Source of the DNA: Ascidia mentula
Taxonomy: Eukaryota > Chordata > Ascidiacea > Phlebobranchia > Ascidiidae
Assembly: GCA_947561715.1 (NCBI GenBank)
Contig: OX387199.1
Coordinates: 4,097,001-4,161,000 of the forward strand
DNA length: 64,000 bases
Direction of reading: 5' to 3'
A model generated the notes under the pieces. The model was not told the DNA's origin and searched no databases. It saw only the letters and a list, made by a program, of their open reading frames with translations. Numbering within the stretch: the stretch's first letter is position 1; each line of letters begins with the position of its first letter. Shown here piece after piece: positions 14,201-27,700 of this stretch. A program made the position numbers and the translations under genes.

Positions 14201-17200
14201 GTACACATGTCAGTAACAACCGGTTTATTTGCAGTGTGTGGTTTGGAAAACCAAAATTAGGAGTTCTCTTTCACAGCGCGAACAGTTGCGGTTTTTTTTC
14301 ATCCAAAAAAAGTTGCAGGATCATTTAGTCTAACAGGTACTGGTCTAGTCACGCAATTACGTCATACCTTCTTCCGCGGCTTCATCAGCTTCCACCTGGG
14401 GCACTTGATCGCCGTCGGTTGCCATCAAGTGGTCACTTACCGCCTTGGAGATCGCTGCGTCGCTTGAATCGGCCACCTGTTGGTTCTTAAATGAAGAAAT
14501 ACTGTGTAATCTTCCATTAGATATTCTGCATCTTTTGCACTCACTTCTTCGGCGATCAAGCTGACAGTTGTGACGTCATCCTCGCTTTCTGGAATGTCTC
14601 TCGCGCTTCCGGCGTCGCTCGTGCGATCCGACCCCGTTCCGGTCATTTGAAAGTAATCCCTTTTTCCGAACCGTAACTCAGCCACAACCAAACCTGGAAA
14701 CAGAACACACCGTTTACCTGTAATACAGCTAGTGGCATTCGTACATATGTTCACAGTTGAGTCTGGCTCGGCCGTAAAGATTATCACTTCCAAAGTTGAT
14801 ATTTGGCTTATCTTTTTGGAAAAATCCAAGACAGATGTTTAAAAATACCACACGAATTTTTTAATAAACCTAAATAATTCCTAACGCCAATTCATAAGCT
14901 GCGCAGGTAATAACCCGAAAGAGCAGTTGGAGTAAGATTCCCTTTAATATCATACTTAATGTACTATTCATAAACGTACCTGTGAGCAGTTGGTCTTTGG
15001 TGACGCTAAGCCTCATAGCAGACGTAGAGCCACGCTTCTGACTGGGCAAGTGCCTCTCCGACCAGTGTTCCAGCCAGTTGGCATACGAGGTAAGTCGCTG
15101 CACACGCTTTTGCATACCGATCGGAACTTTCTCCGCGTCCAAAAGAGGGCATCTGGCTTCCAAAGGGTCCTCACAAACATTCTCTTGGCTTTCGTTGACT
15201 TCAGGTTGGCTGAAGTAACGACGCAGAATGCGCGCCTTCTCAGGACTTCCCATCGAAGTGTATTCGCTGATGGAGAACTTGAGTTCGCGAGCGGGAGACG
15301 CGATCAAATCACCGACCGATGAAGTTTTCTTTACAGCTGACTTCGGAGTGGAGAAATATTCCGGAGGACCTCGGGCTTCTATTCGGGTGCTAAACCGCTT
15401 CAGTCTGGACACGTTTACGTCTGCCACCGAATTCAGTTCCTCCGTCGCTATCTGGAAACGGTTTCCCAACACCAGAAGCTTATTCGGGAATTTGGATTTC
15501 TTCGACCTTTTCCCAGTCATTGAAAACTTGCGCAGCGCCAGGGATTTGTCGAGGACGATGTCGAAGAGTTGCGCAACAAACTGGTGGTAAAGACGGTCGG
15601 ATTCGAATACGAACCCGGCATCAGAAGGCAAAAGATTCTCATCAACGCTCATAAGAGTGTTTGACATGGTGGAGGTTCCAGTCCCATCAAGCGGCTTCTG
15701 CTTCATAAAGATATGCGGAAAAAATCTATTTTCAGTCTGATGGGAGTAGGCTTTGCACTGGCGCTGGTAGAACACAGTCAACGGCTGTAAGGTTTGGTTG
15801 TGTGGATTTTGTGTTTCAGATTCGGAATCGGTTCCAGCAAGAGTTCCGTTTCGCTGCACCGGGACTGTCATTTTGCGCATCTTGGACATGATCTGCTTGT
15901 ACCTCGTCTCAACCTTCGGCTCCACGAGCTTTGGGGTGTGAAAATACGTGGCAAGCAGGGATGCAACGTCGTAGTCTAGTTTAACCGAAGCAACTAGACA
16001 CAGGACCAGATCCTGAAGCTCTGGTTCGCACTGCATGAACTTGGCGAAGGGACGAAGTCTTCCGACCCAATGCAAGCACTCCCAAGCGGAAGACTCATAA
16101 TCCTGACCCGTCTCTCGGAGGACTTGATACCTCCTGGAGTAAAGAGAGATCTGCTCCCGGACATGAAGAGCCCACATCAGGAAGCAGGTTTCCCGGAACG
16201 CAGAGAGAAGACTTTGGCACTCTTCGGAGTCAAAACTCTCCGTAGCAGTTTTGTGAAGAGTTTCGGAAGCGGAGGATGTTGGGGATCTTGATCTCTCCTC
16301 CAGCTTCCGGATGTACCACGAGGATGCGTCCTGGGTGATGCCGATAGAATGGAATATCACTAATGTGAATCTGAGGAGAGTGGATATCTTTTGGCGGAGT
16401 GCGGCTGATTGGGCATCACCTGTAACATGTTAGTAAGGTAATAAAACAAAGACTCATTTCATTGCGAAAAAGTTACAAAATATTAGGGTACCTGGAGTTG
16501 GTGAAGGCTAAAATTACAAAAGATAGTCAATCTCAACTTTACCTTACAACGTGTTTTGTAAATTGCCAATAGTAAGAGAAGATTTTGTGTATTTGGATTA
16601 AAAATATGAGCAAAAGAGAAATAATATTCCTAGTTAGTTTACCAGGCAGTGCAGTGCAACAGTCGGCTGCTGCACTAAAGAGACCTATATCTGCTGCTCA
16701 ATTGAATAAATATATCTTGTTACCTTTGGTGTCATCCACTGTCGGCTGGGGCAGGTAAAGAGGAGGAGCGGGGAGATACGTATCCGGATCCACGAAAAAA
16801 CCCAACCCTTGACACAAGGTTTTCAAACGACCCAAAGTAAACTTTGCAGCCCACGAGGCGAGGTCATTTCCGGTCATAACGGCGACAAGAAAGAGATCAG
16901 TTAGCTCTCTGTAGGCGTTCTCTGGATCAAAATGGAACCATTTTTCCGCTTCATCATCATCATCGCCGGATTCCTCCAGGAATGAGGATGGAATCAAGCT
17001 CTTGAATCTCTCCTGTAGAATCTCAAGAGCAGTGTAACTCTTTTTCATGCCCTCGGAGCCGTTCAGTACGCCGAGAGAGCAGCCTTCATCGGTGAACGCG
17101 CGGACTTTATTACATATAGCAGAGAGGACAGTGGCACTTCTCCAATCTCCTGCGTCCATGGCAAGAACGCTTGCCTCCTTAATTCTTCCGGAGGAGAGGA

Positions 17201-20200
17201 GAAAAGATACCGCAAGTCCGGCGGTCCAAGAGTCGGAAATCCTCAGGGTCCTATCAGGCAAGAAATCCATGTAGAAATACTGGTTGTTGAGAAAACAGGA
17301 AAGTACAACTACCTTATTGCGGCGGTCGCCCACTTTCTTTCCATCTGAAATGAACGTTTCATTGGCTCTTGGGTCGTGAACAGCATGTCACCGTTTGTGA
17401 AATAGGAGGCCATGCAACTGCATAGAAGTTCCACTGCTTGCCATTTCTCGTCTGCGCGAAACAAAAGCAAGCACATTACGGGCCCATGGTCCGACATAGC
17501 GTTGTTATTTATGCCATTCTATGTAGATAGTTCTACTGACAGGTGGAACGTCAAAGTGCAACAGAAACTTAATACAATGTGAAAAGTCGAGCGATGGGCC
17601 ATTTACATTAAATAAAACTTACAATGTAATTATTTGAGAAACTATGTTGATAAATTGATTTTCACTGAAATTAAGTAAAAAAAAAAAAAAAAAAAGTTGT
17701 ACTTTTCCATAAACGGGTGTTCGCGAATTGTTCGTTGACCGCGACTGAAGCGAGATGTAGCGCTGCGTCCAGTTTGTACTGGGAAAGCAAGCTCGTCATC
17801 GAATGAACGGTGGGCAGGATGACCCCACGCGAGAGGTCACCCTGGGTCATTGACCTCAAAAGCAAGCGCTGTAGGAAGGACAGGAGATGTTGCATAGACG
17901 GATCGACCTGGAATCGTTTAAAAAGGTTGAAATAATTGCGTTTGTGACACACATGCAATATATTACAGAGTCACATTGTACAATGTTAGAGTAAAAATAA
18001 CAATGGTGGTTTTATTTATGATAAAAAGAGAAATTATCACACTGATACGTCTGTTTACATTTATTCGGATTGTGGCAATGATTCGGAAGAGATTTTTGAC
18101 CACAAATTTCTAAACACGTGTTGTAAAAGCTTCAGTTTACCTGAATATCGGGTTCAGACTTGGAAAGGTCAGTTAAGTAATTCAAGATGTCCTTCCAAAC
18201 AGGAAAAAGCATCAGAGGTCTTGCGTATGTCCCATGAGGTAACCCTTGCATAGAAGCAACGTCAAGAGAACGAAAGGATTGTGAGAGTGGATGAAACTGG
18301 TTTCCACCGACAGTTTCTGCCTCGTGGTAACTGTGAAAATGTTAAAGCATTTATCGCATGACAGTCCGTTTTACAGATGATTTAGTCTTAAAAAGTTCAG
18401 TTTAAAAAATCAGTTTAAATTATTTTATCTGCTAAGGCTTCTTCTCACATCGAAAATTTAGTGCAAGGACAGCATGTAAAAGTGACATATTTTATGAAAT
18501 ATTGGAGACTTTAACAATCACATATTAAGTATTTTTTTTAAGCGAGAAAACGTTGTCAAACATAACGGTTACCTATGAACAAGACTCAGGGTCCTTTCAG
18601 TTTGGAGTAACATGGCAACAGCTACTGAGAAATTATCCGACAGCTCTGTGATCGAGGAACAACCCTCTGGCGCACTCCTGTGATTTTTAAGTATGGATCT
18701 AATAATAACGTGCATAGTTGCTGCCACTAAAGGGAGTTGGTCATAACTCCATGCAGTGAGGGCGGCAATTTTGTCACCGAAGGTTTTTTCAAGGTCACAC
18801 AACATTTCCTGTATGTGAACCTCAGTTTTGTCGTGGTGATGACCTTCCATTAACGACCAGGGCAGACAATGTGCCAGGTGCTGACACTACAAAAGAAAAA
18901 ATTGGAAAACTCAGTTTTTGTGGTTAAATTTACAAACAACTCCACCAACTATCCAAAAAAACTATTTTCACAATTTAAAAAAAAATAAAAAAGGGCCAAT
19001 TTTGAAAAGAAAATGTTTTTTAAACTCTTTTAAAAAATACATCTTGCCAAATGTTAATATAACAAATGGACATTGCAAAAGCCAAACAAATGGCCATTGT
19101 GTTTATGTTGCCAAGCAACCAATCAGGTCAAGCATACTCACTTCATTCAAAACTACGCAAAGAGAAGTGACAGACTGCAAGAAGAAAGTGTGGAGATCAT
19201 CTTTACTCTTCACGCCTTCAGTTCGAAAGTTTTCAGTTTCTGATGTCCTTTCTGACACAATGATGCCCCAAGAGCTACACATCTTTGTTATGCAATATTT
19301 CAGCGATTCCATTAGTGTTTCTGCACAAGAAGAATGGAAACTGTGGTGTGTGGTGCATGGTATGTCTTCTAAACTGATAAATATATGAATGTCTTTCTTA
19401 TAAGAACTCAGGACAAAACCATTTACAAAAAAGAAAACTAAAGTTACCATTTTCGGAAAAGTAAAAATTTTGCAAAAACAGGGAAAAAATATATTTGTCC
19501 AAATTTACCAAACTACAATTTAAAAAAAAATTTAATAGTGGAACAATTTGTTTTTTTGAGAAAATTAAAACTTACTTCCATCTACTGCACTGGCATCGAA
19601 TGAATCTTCCACTGTCTGTGGGTCCAAGGTCAAACTGAGGTCAGCAAAACTAATTTTTCCCTCATCTGCATTTAAAATGGCGCCAGACGGTTTCTTCACA
19701 TTTTCTTTGTTTTCTGCTTCATCTGACAATAACACAATAAACATACAATTACTAAATGTTTAAAACTATGCACAACAACCTATTTAGGGACAAATCAACA
19801 CTTTTTTTTAATAAAAAATTTAGTATGAATCGTTATTTTCCTTGTTAGAGTTACAATGTGACCATGTTTAAATGCTAGGTGTTTAAGCAAAAAATTCTAC
19901 AAATTTTTTACAATCACAAACAGTAAACCTGGACTCTCTGGTGATTCATTCTCCACAATTTCACCTTCAGCCTCTTCCTCCTCAAATCTGAAAATATAAA
20001 AGTTACATTACTACACCAAAATGACATTGTTCTTTGCAGCAAACCAGTGCTGGGATAAATACTCATGACAAAAATTTCCAATAAAAAAAAACAAATTTGT
20101 AGCTTGCATAAAAATTTTTGAAAAACAAAACCAAGTACTTGTAAACAAGCTTCTTGATGTCTTCATTTTCTTTAGTAAAACTGTCTTCAGCCACATTCTG

Positions 20201-23200
20201 TTTTTCTGCCAGTGGTTTTCTGTCACTTTTCTTCTTCTGTAAAAAGCAGTTTGAATGCAACTTTAGTTGTAACCACTGTCCAATGATTATAATCGGTGCA
20301 GATTAATCCACTAACCTTAAACCACCTGGCATAAAGTCTTGACAGTCTGTGTTCCCTGAACTTAGCCTGATCAACCAGAATACCAGGAAAGTCATACCTA
20401 GGCGTAGTTAAGGCGCTGGCCTAAAAGTAAAAATGAATTTTCAAAATTGTCTTATGCTACTGCATATTGTAGTTAAAACACTGAATATAAATATAGCAGC
20501 AAAAATACAGGAGAAATGAATTAGTTCACAGGTAAAGATTGAGAACAATCACAATGTCATGCATTTTTGTACAAAACTGTAAAACGAAATACAAGATATA
20601 AAAAACACTAAAAAAGTTAAATCTGTAAATAAGCAGGACATTGTGATTGTTCTTATTCATTATCTGTGAACTAATCCATTACAAATCTGTAAAAAATATG
20701 TTCAACAGTGTTTAAGCTTACTTCCAGCTTGTACTTGTCAACAATCCTCCTCAAATGACGATTTGTTTCCACCAAGGAAAGTGTGGCGACATCTCGTGAC
20801 CGAATAATTTCTGTAATTTGGAGGGCAGTGACGATGTAACCATCACTGCATAGTAAAATTGGTAGTCGTGGATGAGCAGTCACAGAAAAGCGCTGCCTCC
20901 ACGACTTCTCCGATATCATTGAGGATGCAAGCGAATTTGGACTACCCGGGCGTCGAGCAGGAACATTTGGTGTGTGATCCTTTTTTCTGGTAAAAATCAT
21001 GATAAGGTGTATGTTTAATAATTTTTGCTTTACTGTTGTTGGCAGTTTGTGCATAGTATAATGGGTATAATATCAAACAAGCATACTTTGAATACAGTCT
21101 AGAAACACGTTCAAATATCTTTGATTCAATGCCTTACTTGTCATGTTCAATTAATGGTAGCAGAGGAATAAAAATGGAAGGTCCAAACTCAATTCCTTGT
21201 TTGTGTGTGGCTACTAAAAGGGGATGCCCCAGCTTTGAGAGGAGAAACAGAGATCCACGACCAGTCATGCATGCAAGAAAGAGGTCATCACACGTCCATG
21301 CCATGTCCACCACCCAGTAAGTTCTAAAATGAACAAAGGTCAAATATTAAAAATATTTCCTGCCAATATGTCTCATCTAGACCACCTAACTGTTACCCGT
21401 ATACCACTGATTGCAAATCTATTCAAAGATACATTTTACCACAAAAACAAAATTATTATATTTAATAACTAGTCAACGACACTAAAAAATAACTTTTACA
21501 TAATTTAACATGCTGTTAAACAAAGTGAAACTTACTTTGCAAACTGTGCCAGAACATTGTTTCCCTTTGATCCCATGCTTTTGAGGTCAGTGGCAACAGA
21601 TGTTGAAGTGTACGGATGAAGAAAGAGCATCTGGGTTTGGTTTGGCTGCCTTTGATTCAATGCAACTGCAACAGTCTGGCCATTGTGTGTAATTCTCGCT
21701 ACAAAGGCTCCACGAATCCTGAACAGGTATTTTAAATATGTAATTAAACTTACAAGCTTTAGATGGTTCATAGAATTAAGATATAGGCCTAGAACAATAA
21801 AAGCATTTAGGAACAAGTCTTACCATACACACACCAGCTCAGGTTTTACAGTTCATACAAATTTTATTTAACTTAGAAATAAGATTTCTAATATTCTTAA
21901 GGAGTAACAAACAGAGGGCATTTGCAATACTGAACTGTAACATTAAATTATCACAGTATTACCTGATAGCTCTGCAAGATGGTTGGAAGTCATTGAAAGG
22001 ATAAGTGTGATAAGAAGCTGATGATGTAAAGTTGGGAGTGTTTGGATCCATAATTTCTTCATCATTCCAATGTAGAAGCAGATTACAAACAACCAGCTGG
22101 TCGGCATGGTTACACACAAAAGTGCAGAGGCAACATTTGCCCTGAATCTGAAATAAGTAAGTTGTGAAGTAAACAGTGTTTAGGAATACTAATAATGCAT
22201 TTACTCATAATTCTGGGAATAAATAGACTGGCCTATATTGACTTGTTTTCACTATCGGCCAGTCTCTTTAAATAAGTTTGTTGTGAAAATTTTGGAAGCA
22301 ACACAAGCCATTTCATTTAGGATTAGTTTGATAAATATAAAAAGGAACCTTTCTTATTTCTAAAAATGATTTATTGCAACATCTATCATACTTAAGTAAA
22401 GTTTAACTTAAAACAACAAAGACTATGTAGTACTTTGTGTTAAATTATGTATAATAAGAAATTCTAATAATCAAGTTTATACCTGGTTTCTAAAAAAAAT
22501 TGCATGCACTTCAGTTTCTTTGAATGAAACAGATTTCAATGGTCCCAGGCCAAGATCAACCAAACTCCACTCTCCAATATCAGTAGATGCTCCCACAGGT
22601 TCAACTTGCTCCCACACATTGATTTTACTGCAGTCAACAATCAACAAAATGCATCCACCATCATCACTGACGTAAAGATGAATCTTCTTGGAGTCTATAC
22701 CAGAAAATTATCGAATTAGAATATGAAGTCATAGTAAATAACTTGAATTGCAAATTTTTTAATAAAACAAGCAATTTAAAATATACCATGGAAAAATATG
22801 ACTAAGTTGCAACATACTCCTGGCATTTTTCACTTATACCTTTTGTATTAATGGGTGTAAAGCCTGGGCATGTTGGTATAGTGATGACTTTGTTGGTATC
22901 TTTGTGTAGTCGTACAATTTGACCATTCATCAATAGAGCAACCACATATTCACCTGTTACATATAAAATGATACAATTTAAACAATGATCAATTAAACCT
23001 TTACGATGACCCAAATTACGGTTCTCAGAATTATAAGTAAGTCCACCAGTAATGTTCTTAAATTATTTTTTACATGAAAAAACATATGTTTATATTAAGC
23101 ATACGAAAAAGGAATTGTTCTGATAGACAAGCAAGGTTGATATTACCTGATGCACTTGTATTCAGGAATACTACATTCTTCATGTGTGATTTTAGCGCGG

Positions 23201-23363
23201 TTATTACACGTCTCGTTCGCCCTGACGGCAGATACAGAATAGACGCACGCTTTCTGTCCAAAAGACAAACGCTTTCCTTTTGTTTTCCAATCCATCTGAT
23301 TTTGGGCCAAGGTTTCTTGCGTCTGATATTGCTGGAAACGATTACTTCGAACTGTAGGAGCAT
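5207..23363 (-). CDS. CPLANE1: Ciliogenesis and planar polarity effector 1 (CPLANE1/JBTS17 orthologue), complete
   Basis: Ciliary-base protein of the CPLANE complex (INTU, FUZ, WDPCP partners), which recruits intraflagellar transport proteins. The start ATG (23361-23363) opens a protein with KKPWPKIRWIGKQKESV near residue 15, matching vertebrate CPLANE1 (KKPWPRVSWLGKEKEAV in human, from memory). The first ~600 residues fit its beta-propeller-like region. Exons, 5' to 3': 23147-23363, 22840-22953, 22483-22694, 21963-22147, 21536-21718, 21138-21323, 20722-20986, 20316-20420, 20139-20236, 19929-19987, 19576-19722, 19142-19368, 18573-18886, 18141-18330, 17703-17907, 17392-17518, 16724-17344, 14980-16419, 14545-14693, 14368-14476, 14080-14181, 13651-13707, 12322-13436, 11767-11965, 10821-10970, 10325-10488, 10160-10268, 9826-9960, 9033-9146, 8745-8812, 8413-8538, 8185-8336, 7798-8043, 7502-7589, 7194-7379, 6665-6778, 5795-5843, 5207-5548. 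The sum is about 2,890 codons (human about 3,200). Late exons carry a basic coiled-coil (MEQKRRERTGEYQER) and QMLHTHHNQRV. The middle is acidic or Pro-rich and disordered. One or two junctions, mainly the last two, may be off by a few bases. Confidence 0.93.
22201..22270. repeat. Short repeat related to the 62.3-kb inverted-repeat element
   Basis: The piece AAATAGACTGGCCTATATTG nearly matches the terminal sequence of the element at 62274-62943. It is followed 30 bases later by an inverted GGCCAGTCT, so it may be a very small internally deleted copy. It lies in a CPLANE1 intron. Confidence 0.55.
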
Positions 23364-24794
23364 TCTGTCATTTTATTACCGCCCAGCTGAGCTTCTTAAG
23401 ACCGATTAGTTACCACTGCCCTTGTATTTTGCATAAAACAAAACCCACAACAAACTACAACTGCAATGTTATGCTCGCAACCCGACAAAGCTTGCGCTTA
23501 ATATTATATCAAGCGGTTGCTAAAAATTTTACGGTGACGACACAGCGGGTCGAAAATGACAAATATATTTGCCGAAGATGTACGGGGAATTTTAAAATTC
23601 TTTTTGGTTAGTATTAACTTTATTGTCAAAATACTCGGGCAGTAATCTCAGATTGTTACCTAATAAGTTCTGTTTAAAGTAAAAGCGGAAAACGCAAACG
23701 TACATTTTGCCCTATAACGACCTTGTAAATTGTTTGGTCACGCCTGGATGGTGTGTACATAGAAATTGCTAGGACGCCGCATTCTTTGCATTTTGCATTA
23801 TTGGCAAGGTTACCTTGCCTTGCACCTATAGTTATGCAAAAAGTACAATATAACTCGAAAGAATAGTTAAATCAAGAACATTTATTACATATCAATATAA
23901 TATAAACATTGTTCATAAACCCTCAGACTTTAAATTTCTCTCACAAATTTACGCAAATTTCCGAAAAATGTACAATTGGTGCGAATGCTTGAAAACGTTT
24001 GCAATAATCATTCACAGTGGCAAAAATTAACTCCTTCGGTGCAAAACTGTTTAGATCCAGTAACCAATTACAATTAAATTTTCCAAAATACTGTCGTTAC
24101 CAGAGTAGCACAGTTTTGGTAATGACGACAATCACAGTGAAAATTTGAAGTAAATGGATTGCGCAAAATGGACCAAAATACCGGTGACAAAAAATTAACT
24201 AGGTAAAAACACCACAAAGATGCGCAAAACTGTGAAGTAGTCATAAGTCGGTTGAATACTTTTTTTCTAGCAATAAAAGACACAACAACAAATCGAAAAA
24301 GAGCAATTGCATATCGACGGTCGTAAAGAACTAAGTTTGGAACTAATATCTGATGCGGGACCTCTGATAGCGGACGTCTGCCGACACACTGCGTGGTTTG
24401 TAGATATTGTGAGGACGGTCCGACTCAGTATAAGCCGCCTACAAAATATAACAACACTGTTGCAAAATGTGCACCTGTTTAAATACGTTTAAATTTTGTT
24501 TTAATTTCTTTTATAATATGGCTTGCCCGTAATTTTATAACCAAGATCGGGACCTGCATAATTCATTACGCGTAATGCCGCATTGGCAATGGCAGTGCAC
24601 GAGTATGCTGTAGAATAGTATAGCACTCGGCCCCACGGAGTAAAAATTTCTGCATCCCATTATCGTTTTTGTTTACCGTATAAGTAGAACAGCATCACAT
24701 CATGAAATACGTAATACGTTAATGACTTGATTTGACTAGTTCTCTGCCCATCATCACATTAACAGCTAGATCACCACCAAAAACTATGCTTTTT
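23364..24794. promoter_or_regulatory. CPLANE1 upstream region and CEP126 3' flank
   Basis: The 1.4 kb lies between the CPLANE1 start and the CEP126 stop, both on the minus strand. On the minus strand TAGCAAC occurs at 23516-23522, about 155 bases before the CPLANE1 ATG; AGCAAC is the half-site of the RFX X-box known from ciliary genes, but no full X-box is visible. Minus-strand AATAAA signals occur at 23881-23886 and elsewhere and could end CEP126. No other exon was recognised. Confidence 0.35.
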
Positions 24795-27700
24795 TCAATA
24801 TTCTAAGCATGCTATAGCAGCAACACCTTTGGTATACGAAAGACTTACGTTAGCGTTAAAGAAGGTTGCGTTGGGGTTGCTTGATACCGCCGTCTCCACC
24901 TCCTTTAGTCTTGAGTTAAGACGTTCAAGCGATGCAAGAAGACGTTGTTCTTCCATGGACAGCGTTGACGGCATGACTGAAAAACACAAGAAGTTATCAA
25001 ATTGCAGTACAAAGCCTGTGATCACAACTCAAAAAATACTTTAAACATGATTTGTTTTGCTTAAAACATGTCACCAGGAATGGAATAGACCAAGAGTTTA
25101 ACCTAAATTTCTGCCTCACAACAAATTTTAAACCTGGCTTTCCGTTGCTCTGGGCTTCCTTGGTTCTTCGCTGTAGCGAATCCATGGCTTTCATAATCTG
25201 CTCCTCGGACAAGTTTTGTTCGGCGAGCGTCTCTGCCAACAGGAATGCGGTCGTGCTGTCAGTCATGCGATCGTTGGCGCCCCCAGTGGTGGAAGGGGAC
25301 GTGAGAGGAGCGAAGGCACTGGATTTGGGCGAGGGGTACGTAATTACACCTTTCTGAAAGAAACAACAAGAGTCTTTTGTCACAAGAGTGCAATAATAAT
25401 TCAAATAAAATGTGACAAAACGTAATTTATTTGAATTCCTGATGAAGGTCGGTTGGATAACGACTGAAACGTCGACCGAATAAATTATTTTTGCCAAAAG
25501 AGATTAAATTTATTGAACATTATGTCTGGTAGCGTCAGCAACAAAATGTAATTGAATTTATGATTAGGATTTCCCTGACGTGGTCCTTGCAGTACCTGTT
25601 CCGGTCTGACGCCTCTTGGCATGAAATGCTTGTTTCTCCTTTGTTGAAGCAGAGCTTGCCGCCTCATGAACGCTCCATACGCATCTGAACCCTGGCTGTA
25701 GAAATAAAACCGAAATATAATGCGTGAAAAAAACGCAATCAAATCATCGTCAACATAGTGTATTTTTGTTGCAACAGTATAAAGTTGCTGTAGTTCCTGC
25801 ACAGGGAGGTACCAGTATGCTGTATATATACCCCAAGCCCCTTCACACTTATATAAAAATTAAATCCCCACTTCCCTCAAAACAACCATGGCCGGAAAAC
25901 AACAATGGTCGGAAATTTTACACAACCACTATTCACCGCATTAAGTAATCTTACGTACCCATGCTTGGATGAAGCCGCCGCGGCCGAGTTTGGACGGATG
26001 AGGCGGCGACCGCGACTACGGGCGATTATACTCTGTTGCTGCGTAATCAAATTCTCACGAGCGAGCAATCCCCCGTCAATGGAGACGATACTAGCTTGCT
26101 GCTGCTGAGGTTGGGAAGGCGCACTTTGGGGGGATCCCCACGCGTTTCGTCGTGCTGATGAGGAGCCTCCGAACCTGGAAAGATGGAAAGATTTCAACTG
26201 AAAGTGTGTTTCAGTCTTTTCCAACGATAGGTTCGCGCTATAGCATATATTTGTGCAAGGTTTGTAGCTGTACGCGCCTACAAATTTGAAACACATATAC
26301 TTTTGTGGACAGACAATCAGAAACAAACTTGTTTCGTGGCGTGACTAAGTGAAATTAAATTTCTCAGAAAAAAATAATATAAAAATATACGTGCAACAGT
26401 GTAAAGCGTAGCCTAACGGAAGCATTGGTAAAATGTAAAACCCTTTAAATCGACTTATTGCGAGCCCGCAAAAGCAGCAAGAATGCCAGCAAGTACCACG
26501 TAACAACGTTTCAAGCGGGTTTTCGAGTGCGCTCGTGCTTCATTTAAATCTTTGATGGGGTTTTGATTGCCAACAACAATTACCAACTTGCACCGGTATC
26601 ACGTCAAGTCTGCTGGTATATAGTTCAATAAAAATATAGCAAACTGCGTTTGTTACCGAAGATATAATCAGAGTCATAACTACATTAAGCATATGTGTAT
26701 GTATCGTTCGGACTAATGTACATCTAGGTTGTTTACTGCAATGAGCGATTTAACACACTTGTACAGACAAAGAGAAAAGTTAGTCGGTGGTGCCTAAACG
26801 CCATTTGGCAATGAGTACGGTATTTATGCAAAACATACAGGGACTGTTTTACCATAAACAAGTATTTATGTTGCGTACAAGAATGTTGCGAGCGCGGCGC
26901 CATGCCCCTGTAATCGAACTTCAAAAGTAATCGAGTATTGCAGACTTAAAAGCGAAGCAATCAGTATTTGAGCTGTATCACGCTCGGCTTCTATTGACAA
27001 AACGCGCAGGACAAGCGTGCTGACCCGCCCAGGTAAACAACAAGCCTAAACGCGTCAGCAAAAACCCCGTTAATTAAGGCCTGCGATTGCCTACCTCGTA
27101 TCGCTGGACGATTTCCTCAGCGTGTTGTATTGGTTCCTGGAATTGGGCCTTTGTGCCAAACATGTTCGGACCTGAAGGAAAGGCAACACATTAACACAAA
27201 TGTGCAAGGTATTTGACGCTATTATAGGTCGAAGGCATATTTACACTGCAAATATAGGACAGGGGTTAAAGATTCATAAAGTTTACGCTCGCGAAACATG
27301 CGTCACAAATACATTGGAACTACGGTGTTTTAGGAACAGAAAACCAGGCAATTGATTACAACAGAATAACATGCTTAATGGTCACACATACTTTGGTCCA
27401 CAGCCAGTTTATTTCTTCGTCGGTCGGCGTTTTGGTAAGTTGAATTGACGTGTCGGCATCTGATTGGTTCTCGCCGTTCCTCGACTTTTCGGGACTGGTC
27501 ATGTGTATGGTGACCTTTGCACATCACAAATATTCAACACCACACTTTCCACAAGGAAATTTAAGCCCTATTTTGCGTTGATAATTTCGAAAGTCGTTTC
27601 TAGTTAAAGTATAAATATATGTTAAGTGCGTATTACGTTTCATTAAGAAAATACATCATGCGATCAAGTTTCATTCAATTGCACGAGTATAATAGATATT

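Noticed and set aside
17676-17694. Run of about 19 A beside a CPLANE1 exon
   Set aside because: Simple homopolymer in an intron; no sign of a retroposed copy next to it.
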